A stretch of 29,974 nucleotides of DNA from the NCBI GenBank assembly GCA_036558305.1, contig DATBFX010000117.1, forward strand, positions 1 through 29,974. Direction: 5' to 3'. The DNA comes from DATBFX01 sp036558305 (GTDB lineage: Bacteria; Chloroflexota; Chloroflexia; Thermomicrobiales; UBA6265). Below are positions 22,247 through 29,350 of this stretch, in pieces; positions within the stretch are counted from its first letter, which is position 1, and each line of letters begins with the position of its first letter. Position numbers and translations under genes: made by a program. Under the pieces are notes generated by a model. That model was not told the DNA's origin, ran no database searches, and saw nothing but the letters and a program-made list of their open reading frames with translations.

Positions 22247-23578
22247 ATGACCGACCGCAGTCGCTCGCTCATCAGCCGCCGCACACTGCTCAAGGGCACC
22301 GCCGGGCTCTCGGCCGCCGCGGCGATCGCTCCCCGCCTGGGCCGCGCCCAGCAGTTTGGCGGCAGCCTCACCGTCTGGGGTGTCGTCTCCTTCACCACCG
22401 AAGGCGACGAACTCCTCGGCCAGCAGATGAAGGAGTGGGGCGACGCCAACGGCGTCAAGGTCGAATACGTCGCCAACCAGGGATCCGACTACACGACCAA
22501 GGTCGCCACCGCCGTCGAAGCTGGTGCCGTTCCCGACGTCGTGATGATGCTCGGCGACCTCACCCACTTCTACGCTGCCCAAAACCGCCTCGTCGATCTC
22601 ACCGACGTTTACAACGGTCTCAAGGATCTCGCCGGCGGCATGTACCCGAACCTCCTCCCCCACGTCCAGGTCGGCGACAAGATCTTCTCGATTCCGATGG
22701 AATCCGACCTCAGCGTCATGTACGCCCGCCTCGACCTGATCGAGAAGGCCAACGGTACCCGTACCCCACCGGCCACCCTCGACGAGATGGAAGCCCTCGC
22801 CCGCGAGATCAACGCCCCGCCGACCACCTTCGGCATCGGTCTCGTCCTCGGCCGCACGCCGGACGGTGCCGGCAACATCACCCAATTGATCCTCTCCGAC
22901 GGCGGCACCCTCGTCGACGAGACCGGACAACCCGCCATCGACAATCCCGGCACCGTCTCCGCCTTGACCCGCGTCCAACGCTGGTGGAACGACAAGCTGA
23001 TCCCGCCCGACTCCCCCTCCTGGGACGACTCCTCGAACAACAAGGCCTACCTCTCCGGTCAGGCCGCCTTCGTCTTCAACCCCGCCTCGATCTTCGCCGC
23101 CCTGGAAAAGGACGACCCCGATCTCCTCGCCGACACGACCCAGGCGCAAAACCCCGCCGGTTCCGCCGGTTCCTTCCCGACCGTCGGCACCTGGTCGTGG
23201 TCGATCTTCACCGACAGCCCCAACGCCGACGCCGCCAAGGCGATGATCACCGCCATCATGCAACCGGACAAACTGCAAGCGGTCTACGAGAAAGTCGGCG
23301 GCCGCTGGTACCCGGTCTACCGCGACCTCAGCCAGGCGAAGTTCTGGGTCGACCGCCCCTTCTTCGCCGACTTCCCCAACATCATCGACAGCGCCCGCCC
23401 GGTCTGGTACCCCGCCCAGGCCTCCCCCACCCTCCTCACCCAACTCAGCGCCGTCGACCAAAAACTGATCATCGCCGAGATGGCCCAGGACGTCGTCGTC
23501 AGCGGAAAATCCCCGGAGGATGCCGCCAAAGCGGCGCAAGACAAGATGGTCCTCGCCTTCCAGGAAGCCGCGCAGTAG
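22247..23578 (+). CDS. Tat-exported extracellular sugar-binding protein
   Basis: The substrate-binding subunit of the importer, 443 residues. It begins with a twin-arginine signal (SLISRRTLLKGTAGLSAAAA, cleavage expected after GRAQ), so it is exported folded. The mature part reads as a family 1 solute-binding protein: GGSLTVWGVVSFT, VPDVVMMLGDLTHFYAAQN, a sugar-contacting LPHVQVGDKIFSIPMESDL and FPTVGTWSWSIFTDSPNADA. AAGGAGG lies 8 bases before the ATG at 22247; a GTG one codon earlier is also possible. No lipobox cysteine is seen. The sugar is unknown. Confidence 0.92.
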   Translation: MTDRSRSLISRRTLLKGTAGLSAAAAIAPRLGRAQQFGGSLTVWGVVSFTTEGDELLGQQMKEWGDANGVKVEYVANQGSDYTTKVATAVEAGAVPDVVMMLGDLTHFYAAQNRLVDLTDVYNGLKDLAGGMYPNLLPHVQVGDKIFSIPMESDLSVMYARLDLIEKANGTRTPPATLDEMEALAREINAPPTTFGIGLVLGRTPDGAGNITQLILSDGGTLVDETGQPAIDNPGTVSALTRVQRWWNDKLIPPDSPSWDDSSNNKAYLSGQAAFVFNPASIFAALEKDDPDLLADTTQAQNPAGSAGSFPTVGTWSWSIFTDSPNADAAKAMITAIMQPDKLQAVYEKVGGRWYPVYRDLSQAKFWVDRPFFADFPNIIDSARPVWYPAQASPTLLTQLSAVDQKLIIAEMAQDVVVSGKSPEDAAKAAQDKMVLAFQEAAQ

Positions 23579-23586
23579 GCGTCGCA

Positions 23587-23702
23587 ACGGCCCCCACCCC
23601 CAACCGCCACCCAGAGGGTTCCCGGCCCTACGTAGGGGAGGGGAGCGCGCCGATGAGCGCGGTTCCCCCTCTCCCGCGCACCGGGAGAGGGGCAGGGGGT
23701 GA
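23587..23702. repeat. Palindromic element with CCCCCACCCCC ends
   Basis: CCCCCACCCCC at the left and GGGGGTGAGGG at the right are inverted, and the inside has CCCTACGTAGGG (perfect 12-bp palindrome) and CTCTCCCGCGCACCGGGAGAG (hairpin). The ends match the element at 15373-15547. It lies between the binding protein and the RraA-like gene. Confidence 0.65.
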
Positions 23703-23725
23703 GGGTCCATCCAGGAGACCCCCAC

Positions 23726-24478
23726 ATGTCCGAATCCTCCCCCCGTCGCCTCGACGTCACCGACCTCGAACGGATCGCCCGCTACCGCCGCGCCGGGTAC
23801 GGCGGCAGCGTCTCCGACGCCCTCTACACCCTCGGCGTGCGGGACACGATCTTTTCCGACCGCTTCAAACCGTTGCGCCAGGGGATGCAACTCGTCGGCC
23901 GCGCGCTGCCGATCAAACTCCACACCTGGGTCGACTACGATCCCTCGCCCGAGGAACGGGCACGACTCGAAGCGAAGTGGGAAGCCGAAGGCGGACACCC
24001 CCAGAAGCGGATGATGCGCGCCGTCGCCGATTCCGCGCCGGGTTCGGTCCTCTGCTTCGACTGCGGCGGCGACCTCCAACCCGCCCACTTCGGGGAGATG
24101 AGCTGCCAACTTGCCTACGCCCACGGCTGCCGCGGCATGCTCCTCGCCGGCAACTGCCGCGACACCCAGTACGTCCTGAAGATGCCCGATTTTCCCCTCT
24201 TCAGTTTCGGCACCCGGCCCAACTGGTACGGCGGCTGGATCATCACCGAAGTCGACCAACCGATCTACCTGCCCGGTCACCTCACCCACTACGTCGCCGT
24301 TCGCCCCGGCGACTTCGTCTTCGGCGACAACGACGGCGTCCAACTCATCCCGCGCGACCTCGTCGACGAAGTCCTCCTCCGGGTCGAAGCCACCTTCGAA
24401 AAGGAGAACGAAGAGCGCGAACAACTCGCCGCCGGCATGCCCATCGACGAGGTCTACCGCGTCTTCGGCGTGCTCTGA
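23726..24478 (+). CDS. RraA/HMG-CHA aldolase-like protein
   Basis: A 250-residue protein of the RraA family (which includes RNase E regulator RraA and metal-dependent 4-hydroxy-4-methyl-2-oxoglutarate aldolases). It has a helical start (SVSDALYTLGVRDTIF), the core GEMSCQLAYAHGCRGMLLAG followed by NCRDT (the family Arg-Asp metal site), and FGDNDGVQLIPRDLVDEVL. Where the family has DGxxRD it has AGNCRD. The chain is longer than RraA and has an insert of about 35 charged residues (DPSPEERARLEAKWEAEGG) absent from RraA. AGGAG lies 8 bases before the ATG. Placed after the sugar importer, an aldolase or sugar-acid role is more likely than RNase control. Confidence 0.8.
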   Translation: MSESSPRRLDVTDLERIARYRRAGYGGSVSDALYTLGVRDTIFSDRFKPLRQGMQLVGRALPIKLHTWVDYDPSPEERARLEAKWEAEGGHPQKRMMRAVADSAPGSVLCFDCGGDLQPAHFGEMSCQLAYAHGCRGMLLAGNCRDTQYVLKMPDFPLFSFGTRPNWYGGWIITEVDQPIYLPGHLTHYVAVRPGDFVFGDNDGVQLIPRDLVDEVLLRVEATFEKENEEREQLAAGMPIDEVYRVFGVL

Positions 24479-24611
24479 GGCGTTAGGAAAACGGCTGGAC
24501 GGTCCCTCACCGGTGCCGTCGCCCACGGCTGGCGGTACGGATCGATTCGACACCCATTCGGTTCCGAACGCGGGTGGACCATACGGGCTGTGGTGACGGA
24601 GCAGTTGTCGA

Positions 24612-25076
24612 TCAACCCGGCCGAATATCTCGCCAGGCGGCGGCAGCAACGAACCGGCCGAGGTGACCGGGGTTCGTCGTGGCCACGGTCACCTCATCGC
24701 CCTCATCCGCAACCGTGTGGACTTGGGCCGCGACGATGACGTCGCCATCCATTTCCTTCGGGTCGGCCGTCGGTCGTCCCACTTGCCGCGACTGCGCCCA
24801 AAACTCGGCCGCCAAACGCATCGCCGCGGTCGTGATGGGAAGGTAGATGATACCCGGAACGGTCTCCAGCGTTTCGAGCCGAATGATCCCTTTCGTGATG
24901 CCGACGCGAATCAGTTCTCTCCGGACCTCATAATCGGCGATCTCCGGAATGATGATTGTGGTGCCACTCGCAAGATGCGTTCGCACCCATTGGTTGCAGT
25001 CGATCGCTTCCTGGGCCACCTGCGTATGAGCAAGGAGCCCGAGGAGGCCGCTATCGAGGACGACTAGCCTACTCAC
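24612..25076 (-). CDS. PIN-domain toxin (VapC-like)
   Basis: A PIN-domain ribonuclease, the toxic half of a type II pair. The 154-residue protein begins VVLDSGLLGLL (acid D8), then IIIPEIADYEVRRELIRVG (E45 or E50), and ends with DGDVIVAAQVH (D110, D112) and TTNPGHLGRF. The metal-binding acids expected of VapC are in place. The GTG start overlaps the antitoxin stop by 4 bases (GTGA). The chain is slightly longer than the usual 130-140. The target RNA is unknown. It converges with the RraA-like gene across 130 bp that contain nothing I can name. Confidence 0.87.
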   Translation of the reverse strand: MSRLVVLDSGLLGLLAHTQVAQEAIDCNQWVRTHLASGTTIIIPEIADYEVRRELIRVGITKGIIRLETLETVPGIIYLPITTAAMRLAAEFWAQSRQVGRPTADPKEMDGDVIVAAQVHTVADEGDEVTVATTNPGHLGRFVAAAAWRDIRPG

Positions 25077-25303
25077 TTGAGCAGATGCTGAAACAACTGG
25101 CGGTAGCCCTTTCGGTTCTCGTCGATCCCGCGCATCAACTCGATCAACGATCGTCGTTGCTCCTCGAGATCCCAGCTGTCATCTTCCAGCCAGGAATCGA
25201 GCAGCGCGATTGCCGGCTGATTCAACTCGATCTGCCGCTGCCGCTTTTCCTCCTCGGTCAACGCGGGTTCGCCCGGTTCGGCGGGGTGCGCATTCGTCGC
25301 CAT
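25073..25303 (-). CDS. Antitoxin of the PIN-domain pair
   Basis: A 76-residue acidic protein immediately before the toxin, overlapping by 4 bases. The sequence NQPAIALLDSWLEDDSWDLE, then EQRRSLIELMRGIDENR with a C-terminal GYRQLF, matches a small helical antitoxin type common in Cyanobacteria and Chloroflexota; it lacks a recognisable AbrB or RHH DNA-binding domain. AAGGAG lies 8 bases before the ATG. It probably wraps around the PIN active site through its C-terminal basic/aromatic tail, which is inference. Confidence 0.75.
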   Translation of the reverse strand: MATNAHPAEPGEPALTEEEKRQRQIELNQPAIALLDSWLEDDSWDLEEQRRSLIELMRGIDENRKGYRQLFQHLLK

Positions 25304-25692
25304 CGCTCAGCTCCTTCCACGACCAGGATTGACTCCGGCCGTGTTCCCTAGCATACCCCACGTATCTACCGGAGGAGCCCGCCACTCTCGCCCTGTCTCG
25401 CCTCGCATTCGGGGTAGGGGAGCGCCTCGTGCGCTCCCGCGCTCGTTGGCGCCGTTTCCCGGTAGGAACCGTTCCGCTCATCGGTCCGGGAGCGCACGGG
25501 GCGCTCCCCTACGGAGCGTCGCATCTCCTTCCCGGATGCGCCGTGTATCCTTGCGCCACCGCGTTCTGGCTTCTGCCGGTGCACGCGGTCCCGATCGAGC
25601 ACCGGCCAGAACGAACCTGTCCGCGATCATCGCGCGCATTCGTCTCCCGCGTCGCCGCCGCGCGAACAATCACGGGCAGGAGAGGCGATTTG
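25304..25692. other. Gene-free region with a nested palindromic element
   Basis: 389 bp between the divergent VapBC-like pair and the P-type ATPase. Apart from the repeat at 25414-25512 and the ATPase ribosome site (AGGAGAGG, 25678-25685), I see no gene. The frame of the ATPase is open through it but has no coding pattern there. Confidence 0.6.
25414..25512. repeat. Nested palindromic element with GTAGGGG ends
   Basis: Two 26-bp arms (25414-25439 and 25487-25512) are inverted copies matching at 25 of 26 bases. Each arm is itself a hairpin (GGGAGCGC...GCGCTCCC). The centre has GGAACCGTTCC. The whole could fold as one long stem or as two hairpins. Ends match the palindrome at 20011-20054. Confidence 0.85.
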
Positions 25693-28176
25693 GTGGACCA
25701 AACCTACCCCCTCGCCGGCCTCACCGAAACCGACGTCCGCGAGCGGCGCGCCCGCGGCGAGGGCCACCGCGTCAAGCGCGAGGCAAGTCGCACCTACGCT
25801 CAGATCGTCCGCGACAACCTCGTCGCCCTCATCAACATCGCCCTCTTCGCCATCGGCATCACCCTCCTCGTCCTCGGCCGCTATTCCGACGCCATCATCT
25901 CCGCCGGTCTCGTCCTCATCAACGTCGGCGTCGGCATGGTCCAGGAGATCCGCGCCAAACGCCGCCTCGACCAGATCGCCCTCCTCACCCGGCCCAAGGC
26001 CACCGTCCGCCGCGACGGCACCGACCGTCAGGTCGACCCCGGCGAGATCGTCCGCGGCGACGTCCTGCGCGTCGGCCCCGGCGACCAGATCGTCGTCGAT
26101 GGCCACCTCGTCGGCGATGGCCGAATCGAAGTCGACGAATCGCTCCTGACCGGCGAAACCGACCTCATCCCGAAGCAAACCGGCGACGAGGTCCACTCCG
26201 GCAGTTTCTGCGTCTCCGGCACCGCCTACTATCTCGCCGAGAAGGTCGGCGAGGAGAGTCTCGCCGCCGGCATCACCGCCGGCGCCCGCGCCTTCCGCCG
26301 CGTCCTCACCCCGCTCCAGCGCGAAGTCAACCTGATGCTGCGCGTCTTGCTGCTGATGACCGGTTTCTTCGGTCTCTTGATCGCCCTCGCCTCGATCATC
26401 CACGACTTCCCCTTCACCGACGCCGTCCTCGCCGGTGCCGTCATCGTCGGTCTCGTCCCGCCCGGTCTCTTCCTGATGATCACCATCGCCTACGCCATCG
26501 CCGCCATCCGCCTCGCCAAGATGGACGCCCTCATCCAGCAGGCCAACGCCGTCGAATCGCTCAGCAACGTCGACGTCCTCTGCCTCGACAAAACCGGCAC
26601 CCTCACCGCCAACCGGATCAAACTCGACCAGATCCACCCCCTCGGCATCGCCGAAGACGACCTGAAACAGGCCCTCAGCGACTTCGCCGCCAGCGCCTCC
26701 ACCCTCAACAAAACCAGCGAAGCGATCGCCGCCGCCCTCCCCGGTGAGCGCCGCACCGTCCACGAGGAAATCCCCTTCTCCTCCGCCTGGAAATGGAGCG
26801 CCCTCGCCCTCGACGACCCGGCCCGCCGCGGCGTCTACGTCCTCGGTGCGCCGGAGATGCTCCGCCCCGCCCTCCAGCCCAACCCGGAAGCCGATGCCAC
26901 GCTCCAGGACTGGGCGGACCGCGGTCTGCGCGTCCTCCTCTTCGCCCGGTCGCCCGAACTCGCGCCGCTCCGCGACACCGCCGGCAACCCCGCCCTGCCG
27001 CCGCAGCTCATCCCGCTCGCCGTCCTCGGGTTCACCGACGAGCTTCGGCCCAACTGCAAGGAAACCCTCGATGGCTTCGCCGAGGCCGGGATCCGCCTCA
27101 AGATCATCTCCGGCGACAACCCGGAGACCGTCGCCGCCCTCGCCCGCCAAGCCGGTCTCGCCCGCGATGCCGGACTCGTCTCGGGTTTGGACCTGGCGGC
27201 GATGGACGAGGCGCAATTCACCCAGGCCGCCGCCCAAACCACCGTCTTCGGCCGCATCACGCCGCAACAAAAGGAACGGCTCGTCGATACCTTACGCCAG
27301 CGCGGTCACTACGTCGCCATGATCGGCGACGGCGTCAACGACGTCCTCTCGCTCAAAAAGGCCAACCTCGGCATCGCCATGCAGAGCGGCAGCCAGGCCA
27401 CCCGCGCCGTCGCCGACATCGTGCTGCTCAACGATTCCTTCGCCGCGCTCCCCGCCGCCTTCCAGGAAGGCCAGCGCATCCGCAACGGGATGCAGGACAT
27501 CCTCAAACTCTTCCTCACCCGCGTCTTTGCCGTCGCCATGATCCTGATCGCCGTCATCGCCATCCAGGCCGGTTTCCCCTTCACCCCCAAACAGATCGGC
27601 ATTCTCTCGACCCTCACCGTCGGCATCCCCGCCTTCGCCCTCGCCGCCTGGTCCCGCGTCGGCGTCTCCTCCCAGCACGGTCTCGTCCGCTCCCTCCTCC
27701 ACTTCGTCGTTCCGGCCGCGACCACGATGGCCCTGCTCGCCCTCGCCGTCTACATCTACTACTACAACGGCGCCAAGAACGACCTCCCGACCACGGATCA
27801 GGGACCCACCCTCGCCCTCACCGAGGACGAATCCGCCGCTCCGACGGCAACCACCCTGGCGCGCGACGCGACGACGACCACCCTCATCCTCTGCGGTCTC
27901 TTCGTCATCGTCTTCGCCGAACCACCGACTCCCTTCTGGACCGGTGGCGACGAATTGAGCGGCGACCGCCGCCCCACCATCCTCGCCCTCGGTATGCTCA
28001 TCGCCTACGTCGCGATCCTCGCCTCGCCCTTCCTCCGCGACTTCTTCGGTCTCCACCTGCTCGGTTTCTGGGACTACGTCGGGATCGTCATCCTCGTCAT
28101 CGTCTGGGCCGCGGCATTGCGCGCCATCTGGCGCGCCCGCCTCTTCGATCGCTTCCTCGGCGTCCAACTCGGCTGA
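25693..28176 (+). CDS. Cation-transporting P-type ATPase (CtpE-like)
   Basis: An 827-residue membrane pump. Motifs: the actuator loop TGET (153-156, in DESLLTGETD), the phosphorylated D299 in CLDKTGTLT, the hinge KIISGDNPETV, and MIGDGVNDVLSLKKANLGIA (GDGVND 545-550). Membrane helix 4 has IVGLVPPGLFLMITIAYAIA and the last third has about six helices. The PPGL helix and QQANAVESLSNVD resemble mycobacterial CtpE, a putative calcium importer, more than KdpB or heavy-metal pumps. There is no N-terminal CxxC domain. An acidic loop (TTDQGPTLALTEDE) sits between late helices. The GTG at 25693 (or TTG 25690) follows AGGAGAGG. The ion is not determined. Confidence 0.9.
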   Translation: MDQTYPLAGLTETDVRERRARGEGHRVKREASRTYAQIVRDNLVALINIALFAIGITLLVLGRYSDAIISAGLVLINVGVGMVQEIRAKRRLDQIALLTRPKATVRRDGTDRQVDPGEIVRGDVLRVGPGDQIVVDGHLVGDGRIEVDESLLTGETDLIPKQTGDEVHSGSFCVSGTAYYLAEKVGEESLAAGITAGARAFRRVLTPLQREVNLMLRVLLLMTGFFGLLIALASIIHDFPFTDAVLAGAVIVGLVPPGLFLMITIAYAIAAIRLAKMDALIQQANAVESLSNVDVLCLDKTGTLTANRIKLDQIHPLGIAEDDLKQALSDFAASASTLNKTSEAIAAALPGERRTVHEEIPFSSAWKWSALALDDPARRGVYVLGAPEMLRPALQPNPEADATLQDWADRGLRVLLFARSPELAPLRDTAGNPALPPQLIPLAVLGFTDELRPNCKETLDGFAEAGIRLKIISGDNPETVAALARQAGLARDAGLVSGLDLAAMDEAQFTQAAAQTTVFGRITPQQKERLVDTLRQRGHYVAMIGDGVNDVLSLKKANLGIAMQSGSQATRAVADIVLLNDSFAALPAAFQEGQRIRNGMQDILKLFLTRVFAVAMILIAVIAIQAGFPFTPKQIGILSTLTVGIPAFALAAWSRVGVSSQHGLVRSLLHFVVPAATTMALLALAVYIYYYNGAKNDLPTTDQGPTLALTEDESAAPTATTLARDATTTTLILCGLFVIVFAEPPTPFWTGGDELSGDRRPTILALGMLIAYVAILASPFLRDFFGLHLLGFWDYVGIVILVIVWAAALRAIWRARLFDRFLGVQLG

Positions 28177-28452
28177 ACCGGATTATTCACGGGATGATTG
28201 CACCCTGCCGGTCCGGGGGCCGACGCCCAGGGGCACCCACCGTGCGGAACCGACGACGCCCCCAGAAGGGAGAGGCGGGTCCGGGGGTTGGCGGGATTGA
28301 ACCGAGCGGGGTCCTCACGCGCGCTCCCACAGTGCGATTCGTCCGCTGCAGCGGGCGGTGGGGACGGAGGGGGGCTCGGGGCTCGGATGACGGGGGCCGG
28401 CCCGGGTGGGTTGTCCGCTGCCCAGGCCCGCTCACCGCACCGGGAGTGCCAC

Positions 28453-28481
28453 TTGGGGAGGACGGTATCAGAACTTATGAT
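28453..28481 (+). promoter_or_regulatory. Candidate promoter of the zinc-ribbon-like gene
   Basis: TTGGGG and TATGAT (5 of 6 to consensus) are separated by 17 bases. Transcription would start near 28488, about 140 bases before the ATG at 28627. Confidence 0.45.
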
Positions 28482-28490
28482 CATTGTCAA
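28462..28490 (-). promoter_or_regulatory. Candidate antisense promoter
   Basis: On the minus strand a perfect TTGACA and TACCGT are separated by 17 bases, with TGA just before the -10 box, giving an extended -10 pattern. It overlaps the plus-strand promoter and would drive a transcript toward the ATPase 3' end. Confidence 0.45.
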
Positions 28491-28504
28491 GTACCCGGCC
28501 GTCG

Positions 28505-28528
28505 CTGCCCCCACAGGATTGGGGGCAG
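28505..28528 (+). promoter_or_regulatory. Leader hairpin of the zinc-ribbon-like gene
   Basis: CTGCCCCCA-CAGGAT-TGGGGGCAG, a perfect 9-bp stem with a 6-base loop, 17 bases after the predicted transcription start. It could act in attenuation or as an operator. Confidence 0.4.
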
Positions 28529-28626
28529 GGAGATGTGGTGGTGAGGTTTGCGGAGATTTGTCGCCTTTTGGGATTGTCGATGCGCTCGTAATGGTGGACT
28601 GGCTTTGCGTGAGGAGGAGGTTGGCG

Positions 28627-29127
28627 ATGGGGCGGCGGTGTTTGGCTGAGGGGTGTGGGCGGCTGGTGCGGCCGGGGAAGGCGATGTGCCGGGACCACGA
28701 TCGGACGGAGGAGGCGAGGGCGGTGGCGGAGGAGGTGCGGAAGATGGGGGTGGCGGTGGTGCGGGCGGTCGGGGGGCAGGGGGGCAGGGGGACGGATGTG
28801 GAGCGGGAGCGGGCGAGGGAGGGATTTCGGCGGGGGTTGGAGCGGGGGGAGTACCGGGCGTTGGTAGATGGGCGGGTGCGGGAGGTGTTCGCGCAGGCGG
28901 CGGAGGACGGCGGGTTGGCGGACGAGGTGGGGGCGTTGCGGTTCGTGCTGATGCGGTTGCTGGCGGAGGAGGAAGATCTGGGGAAGCTGGCGATGGGGGT
29001 GAGCCGAATTGCGACGGCGACGGCGCGGGTCCTGAAGACGCAGGAGGGCTTAATCGGGGCGCGGGATACGCTGCAGGAGGCGATCGACCAGATCTTGGAG
29101 GAGGGAGGGCTGAGACCGTGGCGGTGA
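28627..29127 (+). CDS. Putative zinc-binding helical protein with aberrant codon use
   Basis: A 166-residue protein. The first 24 residues hold C5, C10, C21 and H24 (CLAEGCGRLVRPGKAMCRDH), a plausible zinc-ribbon site. The rest is helical and charged (ERAREGFRRGLERGEYRALV, then FVLMRLLAEEEDLGKLAMGV and SRIATATARVLKTQEGLIGA). It resembles no enzyme I know; a DNA-binding or phage-type accessory role is a guess. The ATG follows GAGGAGG at 6 bases. Codon use is striking: nearly all third positions are G (GCG, GTG, CGG, GGG, GAG), while neighbours prefer C. That points to recent transfer or to a very different history. Confidence 0.7.
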   Translation: MGRRCLAEGCGRLVRPGKAMCRDHDRTEEARAVAEEVRKMGVAVVRAVGGQGGRGTDVERERAREGFRRGLERGEYRALVDGRVREVFAQAAEDGGLADEVGALRFVLMRLLAEEEDLGKLAMGVSRIATATARVLKTQEGLIGARDTLQEAIDQILEEGGLRPWR

Positions 29128-29209
29128 GGTGGGGCGTTGAGGCGGGAGGCGAAAGGCGGAAGGAGTCGTGTCGATCGAGGGAGTGGGAGATTTGTGCAGT
29201 TCGTTGGTA

Positions 29210-29239
29210 TTGACAACGAGGCACAGTGGCCGGTATGAT
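29210..29239 (+). promoter_or_regulatory. Strong promoter of the secreted protein gene
   Basis: A perfect TTGACA and TATGAT are separated by 18 bases. Transcription would start near 29246, giving a leader of about 105 bases before the ATG at 29351. Confidence 0.7.
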
Positions 29240-29350
29240 CGTGACATCTGACCGAAATGGGAGAGGCTGTCGGCGGGGACCGACCCGGGCGTGGCTGCGG
29301 TTGGGCCTGCATGAACCGTGGTCGCGTGTCCGCCTTGAGGAATGGCACGG

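Larger units (their letters stand above)
28177..28626. other. Gene-free region with divergent promoters
   Basis: 450 bp. The first 280 bp are GC-rich with G/C strand asymmetry and no believable gene; an 82-residue minus frame (28187-28435) is Pro/Arg-rich and looks like noise. Overlapping promoters lie at 28453-28490 and a hairpin at 28505-28528. A small RNA on the minus strand is possible. Confidence 0.5.

Noticed and set aside
21233..24649. An 1138-codon open frame on the minus strand
   Set aside because: It runs antisense through the second permease, binding protein and RraA-like genes, and its product is Gly/Asp/Glu/Val-rich nonsense. It even translates the repeat elements.
28291..28310. 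GGTTCAATCCC on the minus strand, like a T-loop
   Set aside because: The flanking bases form only a 3-bp stem and no other tRNA or tmRNA parts are nearby.
28187..28435. An 82-codon minus-strand frame below the antisense promoter
   Set aside because: The product is almost only Pro, Arg, Gly and Thr and has no domain pattern. The region is better treated as non-coding.
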